64,000 nt of DNA, taken from Panopea generosa. Lineage: Eukaryota > Mollusca > Bivalvia > Adapedonta > Hiatellidae. Below, in pieces: positions 10,548 through 22,717 of the stretch; positions within the stretch are counted from its first letter, which is position 1; every line of letters starts with the position of its first letter. The stretch is taken from assembly GCA_029582155.1 (NCBI GenBank), contig CM055895.1, forward strand, positions 53,039,250-53,103,249, read 5' to 3'. The notes under the pieces are model-generated. The model was not told the origin of the DNA. It did not search any database and was given only the letters and a program-made list of their open reading frames with translations. Position numbers and translations under genes: made by a program.

Positions 10548-11050
10548 CCATTAAGCTTTTTAATTCCAACCAGCTGTCAATGGAGGAAACATATTTTACT
10601 TCTTGTTGTTCTCTGGTGTTGATGATCCAGTAAGGCCATAATAAATTCATTGCTAGTATATCATCCCTGCCCGCCCCCTAATGTCCCTTTTTATTTCATA
10701 AAAAAAAAAATAAAAAAAAAATATATAAATAATTAAATCCCCCCTTCCCCTTTTTATGAAAAATTTGGATGAGAATATTGTTTGCTTTTGAGTTGAAGCA
10801 AGAGAGATACAACTTAATCTCATCTTGATTCACATGCAACATCTTCCATTTGATTTATTTGTCTGAGTTAATTGGTTGAGACATTTGTCAATAATGCAGG
10901 AGATACATATTTAACATCTTGTTGCTCCCTGGTGTTGATGCTTTGTGTTCCATTTGATTTATTCATCTACAGTCCTTGATTCAGACCAGTTGTCAATACA
11001 CAAGCTTGACATCTCGTTGCCCTCCTCAGCTTCTGATCCAGTCATTTGAT
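10548..11050. repeat. Three old tandem copies of a roughly 100-bp unit, split by a MITE
   Basis: Copies at about 10548-10630, 10850-10945 and 10946-11045 share, in order, CATTTGATTTATT-like, TTGTCAATA-like, TTTAACATCTTGTTG and CTGGTGTTGATG-like segments. Copies 1 and 2 are separated by the MITE at 10634. The sequence TTCAGACCAGTTGTCAA resembles the core of the downstream 103-bp array (TTCAGGCCAGCTGTCTG). Confidence 0.55.
10631..10780. mobile_element. PIF/Harbinger-like MITE, family N (copy N1, right end degraded)
   Basis: TAA at 10631-10633 is followed by GGCCATAATAAATTCATTGC, the family N left terminus. The interior has C-rich (CCCGCCCCC) and A-rich tracts as in the other copies. The right end retains only an inner part (TTTGGATGAGAATATTG), so its terminal repeat is lost. 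Confidence 0.65.
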
Positions 11051-11545
11051 TTATGTATACAAGATAACTTGTACATCCCAGCACACTCTTTATGTTGCTG
11101 ATCTTGTTGTATGAATTCAGCTCTACTGGCCAAGGGCTCATGTCATGGCAGTTTGTCCATAATCTGTCATTCATTGTGTCAATGCATTACCCTTTTACTT
11201 GTAGATATGATAGCAGCACATTTTAATAGAAATTTAAAGAATTGCGTTCACTGAAAATTCTAGATCTAGACCTTAGATGTTTTATATGTAGTATTGCCTG
11301 GTGGTCCTCTGAAAGGTTTGTGGAGAGCAGGTCTCTGGATTCAAATATGGGGGCCATCATATAGATCAATGCCAGAGGCTTACAAGCACAATAAAGAGGA
11401 ACTTACGATATGTTCATCTATCCATTTGTTGCAAGTTGAGCCATTCAGACCCTCTCGGGTTTCTTGTTTGATTTAATTTATTCATTTAATTTGCTAAATG
11501 AGGTTAATTTAAACTTAAATCTTCAGCACTCTCTAAGATTGCTGT
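11051..11545. other. Unassigned DNA
   Basis: No gene. A possible decayed B-box-like motif near 11339 (GGATTCAAAT) is not enough to call a SINE. Confidence 0.4.
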
Positions 11546-11770
11546 TTCGTGTTTAACTTTATCTCCAGTTGAGATGTATTCATGTTTAACATTATCTCCA
11601 TTTGATATGTATTCATGTTTAACATTATCTCCATTAGAGATGTATTCATGTTTAACATTATCTCTGTTTGAGATTTATTCATGTTTATTATCTCCATTTG
11701 AGATGTATATAATAATGTTTATCATTATCTCCTTTTGAGATGTATTCATGTTTAACTTTATCTCCTTTTG
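11546..11770. repeat. Minisatellite, about 33-bp unit, about 7 copies
   Basis: The unit contains CATGTTTAACATTATCTCC and TTTGAGATGTATT. Unit length varies (one copy lacks AACA, another has an insertion). It leads directly into the 103-bp array. Confidence 0.88.
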
Positions 11771-11774
11771 GGCT

Positions 11775-14770
11775 AATACATTTGTAACATGTTCCCAATT
11801 GTTATATTTGTCTATCTGTGCTGCTTGGTTCAGGCCAGCTGTCTGTGGAACAACTCACATCTCTGACTGTGAGGGCTGATACATTGTAACCAGTTCCCAT
11901 CTGTTATATATTATTTGTCTATCTGTGCTGCTTGGTTCAGGCCTGCTGTCTGTGGAACAACTCACATCTCTGACTGTGAGGGCTGATACATTTTAACATG
12001 TTCCCATTTGTTATATTTGTCTATCTGTGCTACTTGGTTCAGGCCTGCTGTCTGTGGAACAACTCACATCTCTGACTGTGAGGGCTGATACATTTGTAAT
12101 ATGTTCCAATTGTTATATTTGTCTATCTGTGCTACTTGGTTCAGGCCAGCTGTCTGTGGAACAACTCACATCTCTGACTGTGAGGGCTGATACATTTGTA
12201 ACATGTTCCAATTGTTATATTTGTCTATCTGTGCTACTTGGTTCAGCCCTGCTGTCTGTTGAACAACTCACATCTCTGACTGTGAGGGCTGATACATTTG
12301 TAACATGTTCCTAATTGTTATATTTGTCTATTTGTCCTACTTGGTTCAGGCCAGCTGTCTGTGGAACAACTCACATATCTGACTGTGAGGGCTGATACAT
12401 TTGTAACATGTTCCCAATTGTTATATTTGTCTATCTGTGCTACTTGGTTCAGCCCTGCTGTCTGTGGAACAACTCACATCTCTGACTGTGAGGGCTGATA
12501 CATTTATAACATGTTCCCATTTGTTATATTTGTCTATCTGTGCTGCTTGGTTCAGGCCTGCTGTCTGTGGAACAACTCACATCTCTGACTGTATGGGCTG
12601 ATACATTTGTAACATGTTCCCATTTGTTATATTTGTCTATCTGTGCTACTTGGTTCAGGCCAGCTGTCTGTGGAACAACTTGCATATCTGACTGAGGGCT
12701 GATACATTTGTAACATGTTCCAATTTGTTATATTTGTCTATCTGTGCTGCTTGGTTCAGGCCTGCTGTCTGTGGAACAACTCACATCTCTGACTGTGAGG
12801 GCTGATACATTTGTAACATGTTCCAATTTGTAATATTTGTCTATCTGTGCTACTTGGTTCAGGCCTGCTGTCTGTGGAACAACTCACATCTCTGACTGTG
12901 AGGGCTGATACATTTTAACATGTTCCCATTTGTTATATTTGTCTATCTGTCCTACTTGGTTCAGGCCAGCAGTCTGTGGAACAACTCACATCTCTGACTG
13001 TGAGGGCTGATACATTTGTAGCCTGTTCCCATTTGTTATATTTGTCTATCTTTGCTACTTGGTTCAGGCCTGCTGTCTGTGGAACAACTCACATCTCTGA
13101 CTGTGAGGGCTGATACATTTTAACATGTTCCCATTTGTAATATTTGTCTATCTGTGCTGCTTGGTTCAGGCCTGCTGTCTGTCGAACAACTCACATCTCT
13201 GACTGTGAGGGCTGATTCATTTTAACATGTTCCCATTTGTAATATTTGTCTATCTGTGCTGCTTGGTTCAGCCCTGCTGTCTGTGGAACAACTCACATCT
13301 CTGACTGTGAGGGCTGATTCATTTTAACATGTTCCCATTTGTAATATTTGTCTATCTGTGCTGCTTGGTTCAGGCCTGCTGTCTGTGGAACAACTCACAT
13401 CTCTGACTGTAAGGGCTGATACATTTGTAACATGTTTCAATTTGTTATATTTGTCTATCTGTGCTACTTGGTTCAGGCCTGCTGTCTGGAACAGCTCGCA
13501 TATCTGACTGTGAGGGCTGATACATATGTAACATGTTCCAATTGTTATATTTGTCTATCTGTGCTGCTTGGTTCAGGCCTGCTGTCTGTGGAACAACTCA
13601 CATCTCTGACTGTGAGGGCTGATACATTTGTAACATGTTCCAATTGTTATATTTGTCTATCTGTGCTACTTGGTTCAGGCCAGCTTTCTGTGGAACAACT
13701 CGCATCTCTGACTGTGAGGGCTGATACATTTGTAACATGTTCCAATTGTTATATTTGTCTATCTGTGCTACTTGGTTCAGGCCTGCTGTCTGTTGAACAA
13801 CTCACATCTCTGACTGTGAGGGCTGATACATTTGTAACATGTTCCCATTTGTTATATTTGTCTATCTGTGCTGCTTGGTTCAGGCCTGCTGTCTGTGGAA
13901 CAACTCACATCTCTGACTGTGAGGGCTGATACATTTGTAACATGTTCCCATTTGTTATATTCGTCTATCTGTGCTGCTTGGTTCAGGCCAGCTGTCTGTG
14001 GAACAGCTCACATATCTGACTGTGAGGGCTGATACATTGTAACCTGTTCCCATTTGTTATATTTGTCTATCTGTGCTACTTGGTTCAGACCTGCTATCTG
14101 TGGAACTGCTCACATATCTGACTGTGAGGGCTGATACATTGTAACCGGTTCCAATTTGTTATATTTGTCTATCTGTGCTGCTTGGTTCAGGCCTGCTGTC
14201 TGTGGAACAACTCACATCTCTGACTGAGGGCTGATACATTTGTAACATGTTCCCATTTGTTATATTCGTCTATCTGTGCTGCTTGATTCAGGCCTGCTGT
14301 CTGTGGAACAGCTCACATATCTGACTGTGAGAGTTGATACATTGTAACCTGTTCCCATTTGTTATATTTATCTATCTGTGCTACTTGGTTCAGACCTGCT
14401 GTCTGTGGAACAACTCACATATCTGACTGTGAGGGCTGATACATTGTAACCTGTTCCCATTTGTTATATTTGTCTATCTGTGCTACTTGGTTCAGGCCTG
14501 CTGTCTGTGGAATAACTCACATCTCTGACTGTGAGGGCTGATACATTTGTAACATGTTCCCATTTGTTATATTTGTCTATCTGTGCTACTTGGTTCAGAC
14601 CTGCTATCTGTGGAACAACTCACATCTCTGACTGTGAGGGCTGATACATTTGTAACATGTTCCAATTTGTTATATTTGTCTATCTGTGCTACTTGGTTCA
14701 GGCCTGCTATTTGTGGAACAACTCACATCTCTGACTGTGAGGGCTGATACATTGTTTCTATTTGTTATAT
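11775..14770. repeat. Minisatellite, 102-103-bp unit, about 29 copies
   Basis: Each unit contains TTGTCTATCTGTGCTACTTG, TTCAGGCCTGCTGTCTG, GAACAACTCACATCTCTGAC and GAGGGCTGATACATTTG. Units with CCAATTG are 102 bp and keep a 34-residue frame open (12027-12314, 13432-13929); units with CCCATTTG are 103 bp and break it. Variable sites include CCAGCTG/CCTGCTG/CCCTGCTG. A diverged remnant of the core appears outside the array at about 14905-14935 (GTTCAGGCCAGCTGTCAA). Confidence 0.95.
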
Positions 14771-16019
14771 TTGTAACAACTGTTAAATTTAGACTGGTTT
14801 GCCTATGGCTCAATTCATACATCTTGATCTTTTTTCTGTCTCTGGTAGCTATTCCTCTTGTAACAGTTACCCCCTCCCTCCCCACTTGTAATATATTTAT
14901 CTAAGCTGCTTCGTTCAGGCCAGCTGTCAATTTTGTGAGATTGTACCACAGTTTGACATTTTGTGAAATATTTTCACAGCACCACACAGGAAATACCAAC
15001 CTCATTCCTGTACACTATCATCTGGTTTACATAATGTTGTGTCTGGCCCACAGTTAGGACACACAAATGTTATTCTGGTGCACCTTCTCTCTAGGTCAGG
15101 GTAAAAGCTCCCAAGTCATTGACAAAAATGGGCAATGGATGGATGGATGGATAAAGGAGAATGTATGCAGTTATGAGAACAGGTTTTAGTGTTTGTACTT
15201 TCCCATATATTGTTATGAAGGATTATACTTAATGAGAAATTGGAGATGGTGTGGTTGTGGGTTTAGGTTGGATCTAGTCTTCATCACCATGTCAACGACG
15301 TCTTGCAATGTAAATATTACACACCTTACTATAATCTTAGTATTTATTAATTTACTTTTGTTGATAAAGATGTATTTTTGGGGGGTTTTTGGTGTTGTTT
15401 TTTTTTAAATTAATAAAACAATGATAAAAAAATGGATGTGTTTGCATAAAACATCTTTTGTCTGTTGTTATTTTATTTTCAATTATTGCAGCTAATAAAA
15501 TTTGCAATATATAATTAATCGGGATTATATTAACCCTCAATGAAAAAAGCAGGCAATTCTGTGCCTGTCCCACAATTCATTGCAATTGAATGCTTACTAA
15601 ACTGTGACATCATTCAAATTTTCCTTGAAGCAACTGACCAATCAACGGGCTCAAATGTGCTGCTATTTTAACAGACCCAATCAGGGTGAACTGGGGCCAT
15701 TCTACAGATCAACATTAGTCCTGATTTTAGCTTGCTAGAGTTGTTCCCCTTATTAGACTGAAAATGTTATAACTCACTTGGCAGTTGAATATGTGAAATA
15801 AATTTGCAGATACATCACACAAAACAGGCGTATGAGATTTCAATCTAAACTACAACATAAAAAAAATCTGTGTGGAGAAAGTTTTTCTGTAATTATTTAT
15901 TCTGTGACAGTATAGATTGTCGTGTTTGACATTTTTACAAAGGACACTGCAAGTTCATACTTCAGACTTTCACCTCCTTTCAAGTATGAACCAAATTAGT
16001 CCAGCATATCGTGGGAATG
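14771..16019. other. Repeat-poor block with two CCAAT-like motifs and a small hairpin
   Basis: No gene recognised. A (GGAT)4 run lies near 15136-15153. GACCAATCAACGGG and CCCAATCAGGGTG occur near 15637 and 15676. A 10-bp inverted repeat (GTTCATACTT 15953-15962, AAGTATGAAC 15982-15991) could form a hairpin. None of these amounts to a promoter call. Confidence 0.4.
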
Positions 16020-16565
16020 TAGTTTGGGCTTTGGATGTAAAATTAAGATTAGAATTGGGCTTTTGGATGTAGAAATTTAAATTAGAATTTGGCTTTGGAT
16101 GTAGAAATTTAAATTAGAATTTGGCTTTGGATGTAGAAATTAAAAAATTAGAATTTGGCATTGGATCCAGAAATGGAGATGTAAGTTGAGTGTGGGATCC
16201 AGAAATGGAGATGTAAGTTAGGCAAAAGATCCTGAAATGGAGATGTAAGTTGGGTGTGGGATTCAGAAATGGAGATGTAAGTTGGGTGTGGGATCCAGAA
16301 ATGGAGATGTAAGTTAGGCATAAGATCCTGAAATGGAGATGTAAGTTGGGTGTGGGATTCAGAAATGGAGATGTAAGTTGGGTGTGGGATCCAGAAATGG
16401 AGATGTAAGTTAGGTATAAGATCCTGAAATGGAGATGTAAGTTGGGTGTGGGATCCAAAAATGGAGATGTAAGTTAGGCATAAGATCCTGAAATGGTGAT
16501 AAAGTTGGTTGTGGGATCCAGAAATGGAGATATGTAAGCTGGGTGTGGGATCCAAAAATAGAGAA
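16020..16565. repeat. Minisatellite, 32-bp unit with a 96-bp trimer
   Basis: The first part (16020-16160) has units with TTTGGATGTAGAAATTTAAA. From 16160 the unit is 32 bp with GAAATGGAGATGTAAGTT. Three types recur in fixed order: GGGATTCAG, GGGATCCAG, AAGATCCTG, giving a 96-bp higher-order unit seen about three times. Because 96 is a multiple of three, the minus strand stays open in more than one frame; these frames are not genes. Confidence 0.93.
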
Positions 16566-16988
16566 AAGAGCATATTTGAGTAAAAGACAAGAAGAAAGAC
16601 AAAACTGGAACAGGGTAAATGCAATTTTCAACACTAAACAGAAATATCAGTAGAACCACCAACCTTATTCCCTGTTTGTAGTGTTCGACAGCTTCTCAGC
16701 TGGCAGACTGTTGGTTCATGCTTACATGAGGCATTAATTACTTAAAGAGCAGGTTGAAGTTCCATGTCTAAGACCCATGGCATCAAACTCCACCCAATGG
16801 CAATGGCACCAAGCCCAGCCAGTCCTAGAACAATCATCTAAACATCCAGTTTTAAGAGTGAATGCTGTCACTAACATTTTTATAGTCTTGTGCACTAACA
16901 ATCATCAGGGGGTTGATCCCCAAAAAACACTTAAACCATGACCCATTGCTATGATCATTTTCCTTAAAATGGAAAATAAACACCCTAT
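16566..16988. other. Unassigned DNA
   Basis: Nothing recognised between the 32-bp array and the SINE B copy. Confidence 0.4.
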
Positions 16989-16989
16989 A

Positions 16990-17172
16990 GAAGGGAGGTG
17001 GTGTTGTGGATAGTGGATAGGATGTCATTGTCTGCTCATATCAGAGGAAGCAGGTTTGATCCCAGTCTTGGTTCAATGACTTCTCATAAACCATACCGAG
17101 TACTGGATGTACCCAAAAAATGGACTTGAGCAACCTTCACGAAAGCACTATCAAGCTGACGAAATTAGTACA
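16990..17172 (+). mobile_element. SINE family B, diverged full-length copy
   Basis: The head has GGTGTTGTGGATAGTGG as A-box region and GCAGGTTTGATCCCAG as B box (about 17050). The body has ACCGAGTACTGGATGTACCC and CTATCAAGCTGACGAAATTA, aligning with the 8768 copy (CTCAGTACTGGTTCTGCCC, AATCAAGCTAAAATAAATTA). Confidence 0.7.
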
Positions 17173-17210
17173 AGGTGCAGTCAAATAACTCACAAATGGC
17201 ATACTGTCCT

Positions 17211-17297
17211 GGGTTGCATTTCACAAATATTATGGACGATACTTACTTTACATTTACAACCTATTTCAATCTTAAGTTTTTTTGTGAAATGCAACCC
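17211..17297. mobile_element. Small palindromic MITE-like element with 17-bp perfect inverted ends
   Basis: GGGTTGCATTTCACAAA (17211-17227) and its exact reverse complement TTTGTGAAATGCAACCC (17281-17297) enclose about 53 bases. It lies just beyond the SINE B tail. No clear target duplication is visible, so the superfamily is not assigned. Confidence 0.75.
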
Positions 17298-17754
17298 TGA
17301 TCTTGCACTCAAAATGCTACCCAAAACTTAAAACCCCTGATCTGCCAATGGCTGTAAAACTTGGCATGCTGAGGACAAAGTTTGTCCACATAAAGTCTAT
17401 CAAAGGAATATAAATGGGACTAGACTCAATATTATAGCAATTAAATTTATGTACCCACATGGTCTCCATACCTATTACAGGTCAGCCGCAGTCTTGATTA
17501 TAGGACAGCAGACAGTTGTGTCCTATTGACCTGAATGATTTGTACCTGGTGGCAATGGTATATTTGTTGTTTATATGTTTGTTTGTAGCGCTTTTATGAA
17601 TAATTGAGACATTATTGTTGTGATGAGGCTACAAATTGATCTTTCCTGGACTAATTGCATCTTGGTAAGATATGTTAAGAGCATATTGTTCTAATGGCCT
17701 CAGATTCATGTGTTAATGTTGTTATCCATTAGTCCATAGTAACATGAAAGTTGT
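17298..17754. other. Unassigned DNA
   Basis: No gene or named repeat. Confidence 0.4.
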
Positions 17755-18950
17755 GAGCCATGTGACAATTACCCCATGTGTCCATTACAATTTATATAAA
17801 AGTTGTGACCCTTGTGTCATTTCTTCTAACATAAAAGTTGTGACCCATGTGTCCATTTACTACTTACATTAAAGTTGTGACCCATGTGTCATTACTTCTA
17901 ACATAAAAGTTGTGACCCATGTGTCATTACTTCTAACATAAAAGTTGTGACCCATGTGTTCATTACTTCTTACATAAAAGTTGTGACCCATGTGTCCATA
18001 ACTTTTTACATAAAAGTTGTGACATATGTGCCCATTACTTCTAACATAAAAGTTGGGACCCATGTGTCCATAACTACTTGCATTTAAGTTGGGACCCATG
18101 TGTCCATTGCTGCTTACATAATAGTAGTGACCCATGTTGCCATTACTTCTTACATAAAAGTGGTCACCTATGTGTCCATTACTTCTTACATAAAAGTTGA
18201 GACCCATGTGCGCATTACTACTTACATAAAAGCTGAAACCCATGTGTCCATTACTACTTACATAAAAGTTGTGACCCATATGTCCATTACAGATAACATA
18301 AAAATTGTGACCCATGTGCCCATTCCTACTGACATAAAAGTTGTGACCCATGTGTCCATTACTACTTACATAAAAGTGGTGACCCATGTTGCCATTACTT
18401 CTTACACAAAAGTGGTCACCTATGTGTTCATTACTACTTACATAAAAGTTGTGATCCATTTGTCCATTACTTCTTACATAAAAGTTGTGACCCATGTGTC
18501 CAGTACTACTTGTATAAAAGTTGTGGCCCATGTGTTCATTACTACTAGCATAAAAGTTGTGACCCATGTTTCCATTACTACTTACATAAAAGTTGTGACC
18601 CATGTGTCCATTACTTCTTAAATAAAAGATGTGACCCATGTGCCCATTATTTCTAACATAAAAGTTGTGACCCATGTGTCCATTACTTCTTACATAAAAA
18701 TTGTGACCCATGTGCCCATTACTACTTACATAAAAGTTGTGACCAATGTGTCCATTACTACTTACATAAAAGTTGTGACACATGTGTCCATTACTTCTTA
18801 CTTGAAAGTTGTGACCCATGTGTCCATTACTACTTACATAAAAGTTGTGACCCATGTGACCATTATTTCTGACATAAAAGTTGTGACCCATGTGTCCATT
18901 ACTTCTAACATAAAAGTTGTGACCCATGTGTCCATTACAAGTGGTTTTTC
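17755..18950. repeat. Minisatellite, 36-bp unit, about 33 copies
   Basis: The unit contains ACATAAAAGTTGTGACCCAT and GTGTCCATTACTTCTT. At 36 bp it keeps a 12-residue peptide repeat open on the minus strand (17869-19023) and other frames open on the plus strand (18100-18981). The left edge (17755-17880) has shorter units. Openness on both strands follows from the unit, not from selection on a protein. Confidence 0.95.
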
Positions 18951-19164
18951 TATAATGGTAATATTTGGATCTATGTCCTAACCTTCTTGTCCAGTAATGT
19001 GCGGAAAGATGGTAATTCAACATAGACTCATGTGCACAAGTCTGAGGTCAAACTTGTTGCAACATCTAATCTCAGCTTTAACCTGATTCTTACCTATCTT
19101 CTTAATGTCTTTAAATTTTTCAAATATTTCATTCTTATTTCTTCTAAAGTGTCTTGTGCTGTTT

Positions 19165-19275
19165 GTTTAGTGACATGGATATACTCGACATATTTTGATG
19201 TTTAGAAACATGGAAATATTTGGCATATTTTGATGTTGAGTAACATGGAAATATTTGTCATATTTTGATGTATTT
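19165..19275. repeat. Three copies of a roughly 40-bp unit
   Basis: AACATGGAAATATTTGGCAT and ATATTTTGATGTTGAG-like segments recur three times with substitutions. Confidence 0.7.
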
Positions 19276-19354
19276 GGTAAATTTGGTGTTCTATATTTAC
19301 ATAACAGAGCGAGAGACATATGTGATATTGTATTTTCCTATTACAGGAGACTTA

Positions 19355-19645
19355 CCATGGTGTGGTCTAGTGGAAGAGCGCCTGCCTCGCATGCGGAAGG
19401 TCGTGGGTTCAATCCCCAGCTAGGTTATACCATATACTTGAATGGTACTAGCAGCTTCCTCACTGTCACTCAGCATTTAGAGGATAGTCTGATTGGCTCA
19501 TTGTCAGTATAATTGGAGTGGGTGGGGTATCATACCATGTGCGTGCAGCATGATACTCCAGTGTCACAATGCTCAAAATACAGTCTCAAATAGACACTGT
19601 CGTGATATAACTGAATATTTATTGAAAGAGACGCCAAACACCAGT
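19355..19645 (+). mobile_element. SINE family A, full-length copy
   Basis: The best-preserved head: GTGGTCTAGTGGAAGAGCG (A box TCTAGTGGAAG) and GTGGGTTCAATCCCC (B box, about 19402). The body and tail follow in the family order, ending ATTTATTGAAAGAGACGCCA. The two plus-strand frames across it (19255-19684) are SINE read-through. Confidence 0.85.
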
Positions 19646-20338
19646 GTTCTACATTTCCAGTTGTTGTTTATTTTAGTTTATTAGGGACTTACTCTTTTTC
19701 AGCTGTCATGATTTTCTTCAGAATAATAATTGACTTTTCATTTGCTTGAAAAATTCATTCAAAGATTTTTAGTCTTATTTATATCTCTTCCTCATTCCCC
19801 GATGTTGTTTTTCATTGAAGTGCATCAGCTTGCACTCTCAGTATTTCGTTCAAATTTATTCTCACCAGGAACAAAACCATGTGTAAATGTGTATAACCAG
19901 TGGTAGTTGTAAAGTTTCAAGATATTGGGTCAAAAGTCCAGCTTGAATGAAATCCCCTACATAAACGATCATCTTGCAGTAGTTTCCCAGGGGAACATTT
20001 GCTTGCAATGATACAGGAGTCATTTATTTGAATAGGAAAGCAAGTGATGTCCCTAGGGGGCTTTGAGGAAGTCAAAATAGAAGCAGAGATTGTAAAATGA
20101 CATTAAATCTCTTTAGTTTGTTTGTATTAAGAAACAGTGTTAATGGGTTAGATGTGTTTATTGAGACAGGTGGTTTTAAATCCAAGATTTGATTTTGGAG
20201 TTGGATCTCCAACTGACATGTGGGTATGCATGACTGAGCTGAGTTCTTCTCTCAGCTATCCAGTTGTTCCCTTATGACTGAAGTATGTAATTCATTGTTT
20301 ATTCCCGACCCCCACAGCACCCACCTCCCTGCAATTCA
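19646..20338. other. Unassigned DNA
   Basis: No gene or named repeat seen. Confidence 0.4.
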
Positions 20339-20359
20339 ATTTGTGCACTGTGCACAAAT
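20339..20359. repeat. Perfect 21-bp palindrome
   Basis: ATTTGTGCAC and GTGCACAAAT are perfect 10-base arms about a single central T. It stands at the left edge of the diverged repeat that follows. Confidence 0.85.
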
Positions 20360-20379
20360 CCATGTCAGATAGTGTTTTC

Positions 20380-20760
20380 AGTGCATAACTCTTATACCGA
20401 TCAAGATAACTTCATGAAACTTTGTACACTTTTGAACCTGGTAGTTTAGTAGTACCTTTTGCTATGTTATGAAGGATTTTCCATTTTCAATATTTTTTTC
20501 TGTTAACATGGAAACAAATCAGCAAAACTAAGAAAGTTTCTGTTTCTTGGGCATAAATGAAAAATAATTCATGAAGAGTTGTATATGTCACACTTGTGAT
20601 GGGTTTGTGCCTTTTGCTATGATGGAGTTTTCATTTTCAATATTTTTTTCTTTTACCATGGAAACCTACAGTTAAAACTATGAATATCTCTGTTTCCATG
20701 GCTTAACTACAAAATGGTTCAAGATTAATTCATGGAACTTTGTTGGAATCCAAAACAAAC
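20380..20760. repeat. Diverged tandem repeat, about 150-180-bp unit, 2-3 copies
   Basis: Segments recur in order: CATGAAACTTTG/CATGGAACTTTG, CCTTTTGCTATG, TTTTCAATATTTTTTTCT, ACATGGAAAC/CCATGGAAAC and TCTGTTTC. The arrangement resembles AACTTTG-type dispersed repeats I associate with molluscs; the assignment is from memory. Confidence 0.55.
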
Positions 20761-20786
20761 AACATAAATTGTTTGCATTTAACATG

Positions 20787-22440
20787 AACAACCAACCACA
20801 TACTATTGGCATCCAAGACCAACAACCACATACTATTGTCATCCAATACCAACAGCCACATACTACTGGCATCCAAGATCAACAACCACATACTACTGGC
20901 ATCCAAGACCAACAACCACATACTATTGGCATCCAAGACGAACAACCACATATTGTTGGCATCCAAGATCAACAACCATATACTACTTGCATCCAAGACC
21001 AACAACCACATACTATTGGCATCCATGACCAACAACCACATACTATTGGCATCCAAGACCAACAACCACATACTACTGGCATCCAAGACCAACAACCACA
21101 TGCTATTGGCATCCAAGACCAACAACCACATACTACTGGCATCCAAGACCAACAACCACATACTATTGGCATCCAATACCAACAACCACATACTATTGGC
21201 ATCCATGACCAACAACCACATACTACTGGCATCCAATACCAACAACCACATAGTGTTGGCATCCAAGACCAACAACCACATACTATTGGCATCCAAGACC
21301 AACAACCACATACTATTGGCATCCATGACCAATAGTCACATACTACTGGCATCCAAGACCAACAACCACATACTATTGGCATCCAAGACCAACAACCACA
21401 TACTATTGGCATCCATGATCAACAACCACATACTATTGGCATCCATGACCAACAACCTCATATTGTTGGCATCCAAGACCAACAACCACATACTACTGGC
21501 ATCCAAGACCAACAACCATATACTATTGGCATCCAAGACCAACAACCACATTCTGTTGTCATCCAAGACCAACAACCACATACTCTTGGCATCCATGACC
21601 AACAACCTCATATTATTGGCATCCAAGACCAACAACCACATACTATTGGCATCCAAGACCAACAACCACATACTATTGGCATCCAAGACCAACAACCACA
21701 TACTACTGGCATCCAAGACCAACAACCACATACTATTGGCATCCAATACCAACAACCACATACTATTGGCATCCATGACCAACAACCACATACTACTGGC
21801 ATCCAATACCAACAACCACATAGTGTTGGCATCCAAGACCAACAACCACATACTATTGGCATCCAAGACCAACAACCACATACTATTGGCATCCATGACC
21901 AATAGTCACATACTACTGGCATCCAAGACCAACAACCACATACTATTGGCATCCAAGACCAACAACCACATACTATTGGCATCCATGATCAACAACCACA
22001 TACTATTGGCATCCATGACCAACAACCTCATATTGTTGGCATCCAAGACCAACAACCACATACTACTGGCATCCAAGACCAACAACCATATACTATTGGC
22101 ATCCAAGACCAACAACCACATTCTGTTGTCATCCAAGACCAACAACCACATACTCTTGGCATCCATGACCAACAACCTCATATTATTGGCATCCAAGACC
22201 AACAACCACATACTATTGGCATCCAAGACCAACAACCACATACTATTGGCATCCAAGACCAACAACCACATACTACTGGCATCCAAGACTAACAACCACA
22301 TACTACTGGCATCCAAGACCAACAACCACATACTATTGGCATCCAAGACCAACAACCACATACTACTGGCATCCAAGACTAACAACCACATACTACTGGC
22401 ATCCAAGACCAACAACCACATAGTGTTGACTATTATTGTT
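20787..22440. repeat. Minisatellite, 30-bp unit, about 55 copies, with a recent 570-bp duplication
   Basis: The unit contains GGCATCCAAGACCAACAACC and ACATACTATT. Variable sites include AAGACC/ATGACC/ATACC and ACTATT/ACTACT/AGTGTT. Because the unit is 10 codons, a 560-residue frame is open on the plus strand (20806-22488) and long frames are open on the minus strand. Segment 21101-21719 recurs at 21671-22289 with the same order of variants (offset 570 bp, 19 units), and a 90-bp block recurs at 22261 and 22351. Confidence 0.96.
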
Positions 22441-22548
22441 GGCATCAAAGACCAAATAGCCACAATTGATGGACATCCAGATATATGACCTCAGATTATG
22501 GACGTCAAAGACCAACTGACATAATTTCTAGTTTATATTTCCAGTATT

Positions 22549-22717
22549 ATTGAGCCTCTCAGCAAATGGCTCACTAGTCAAGTATGTCTGAACACATCAC
22601 ATAATTGAGCCTCTCAGCAAATGGCTCACTAGTCAAGTATGTCTGAACACATCACATAATTGAGCCTCTCAGCAAATGGCTCACTAGTCAAGTATGTCTG
22701 AACACATCACATAATTG
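22549..22717. repeat. Three identical copies of a 55-bp unit
   Basis: TGAGCCTCTCAGCAAATGGC starts at 22551, 22606 and 22661 with no visible differences between copies, which suggests a recent amplification. Confidence 0.93.

Noticed and set aside
11285..11410. Additional SINE
   Set aside because: Only one weak B-box-like motif (GGATTCAAAT) and no body matching families A to D.
11775..14770. CRISPR-like array
   Set aside because: There are no short fixed repeats with unique spacers; the whole 102-103-bp unit is repeated, and the genome is clearly eukaryotic.
17869..19023. 384-residue minus-strand frame (histidine/asparagine-rich repeats)
   Set aside because: Read-through of the 36-bp minisatellite; plus-strand frames are open across the same DNA.
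20806..22488. 560-residue open frame as a repetitive protein gene
   Set aside because: It consists entirely of a 30-bp tandem unit (10 codons), long frames are open on the opposite strand and in other phases, and no promoter, splice or termination context supports a gene.
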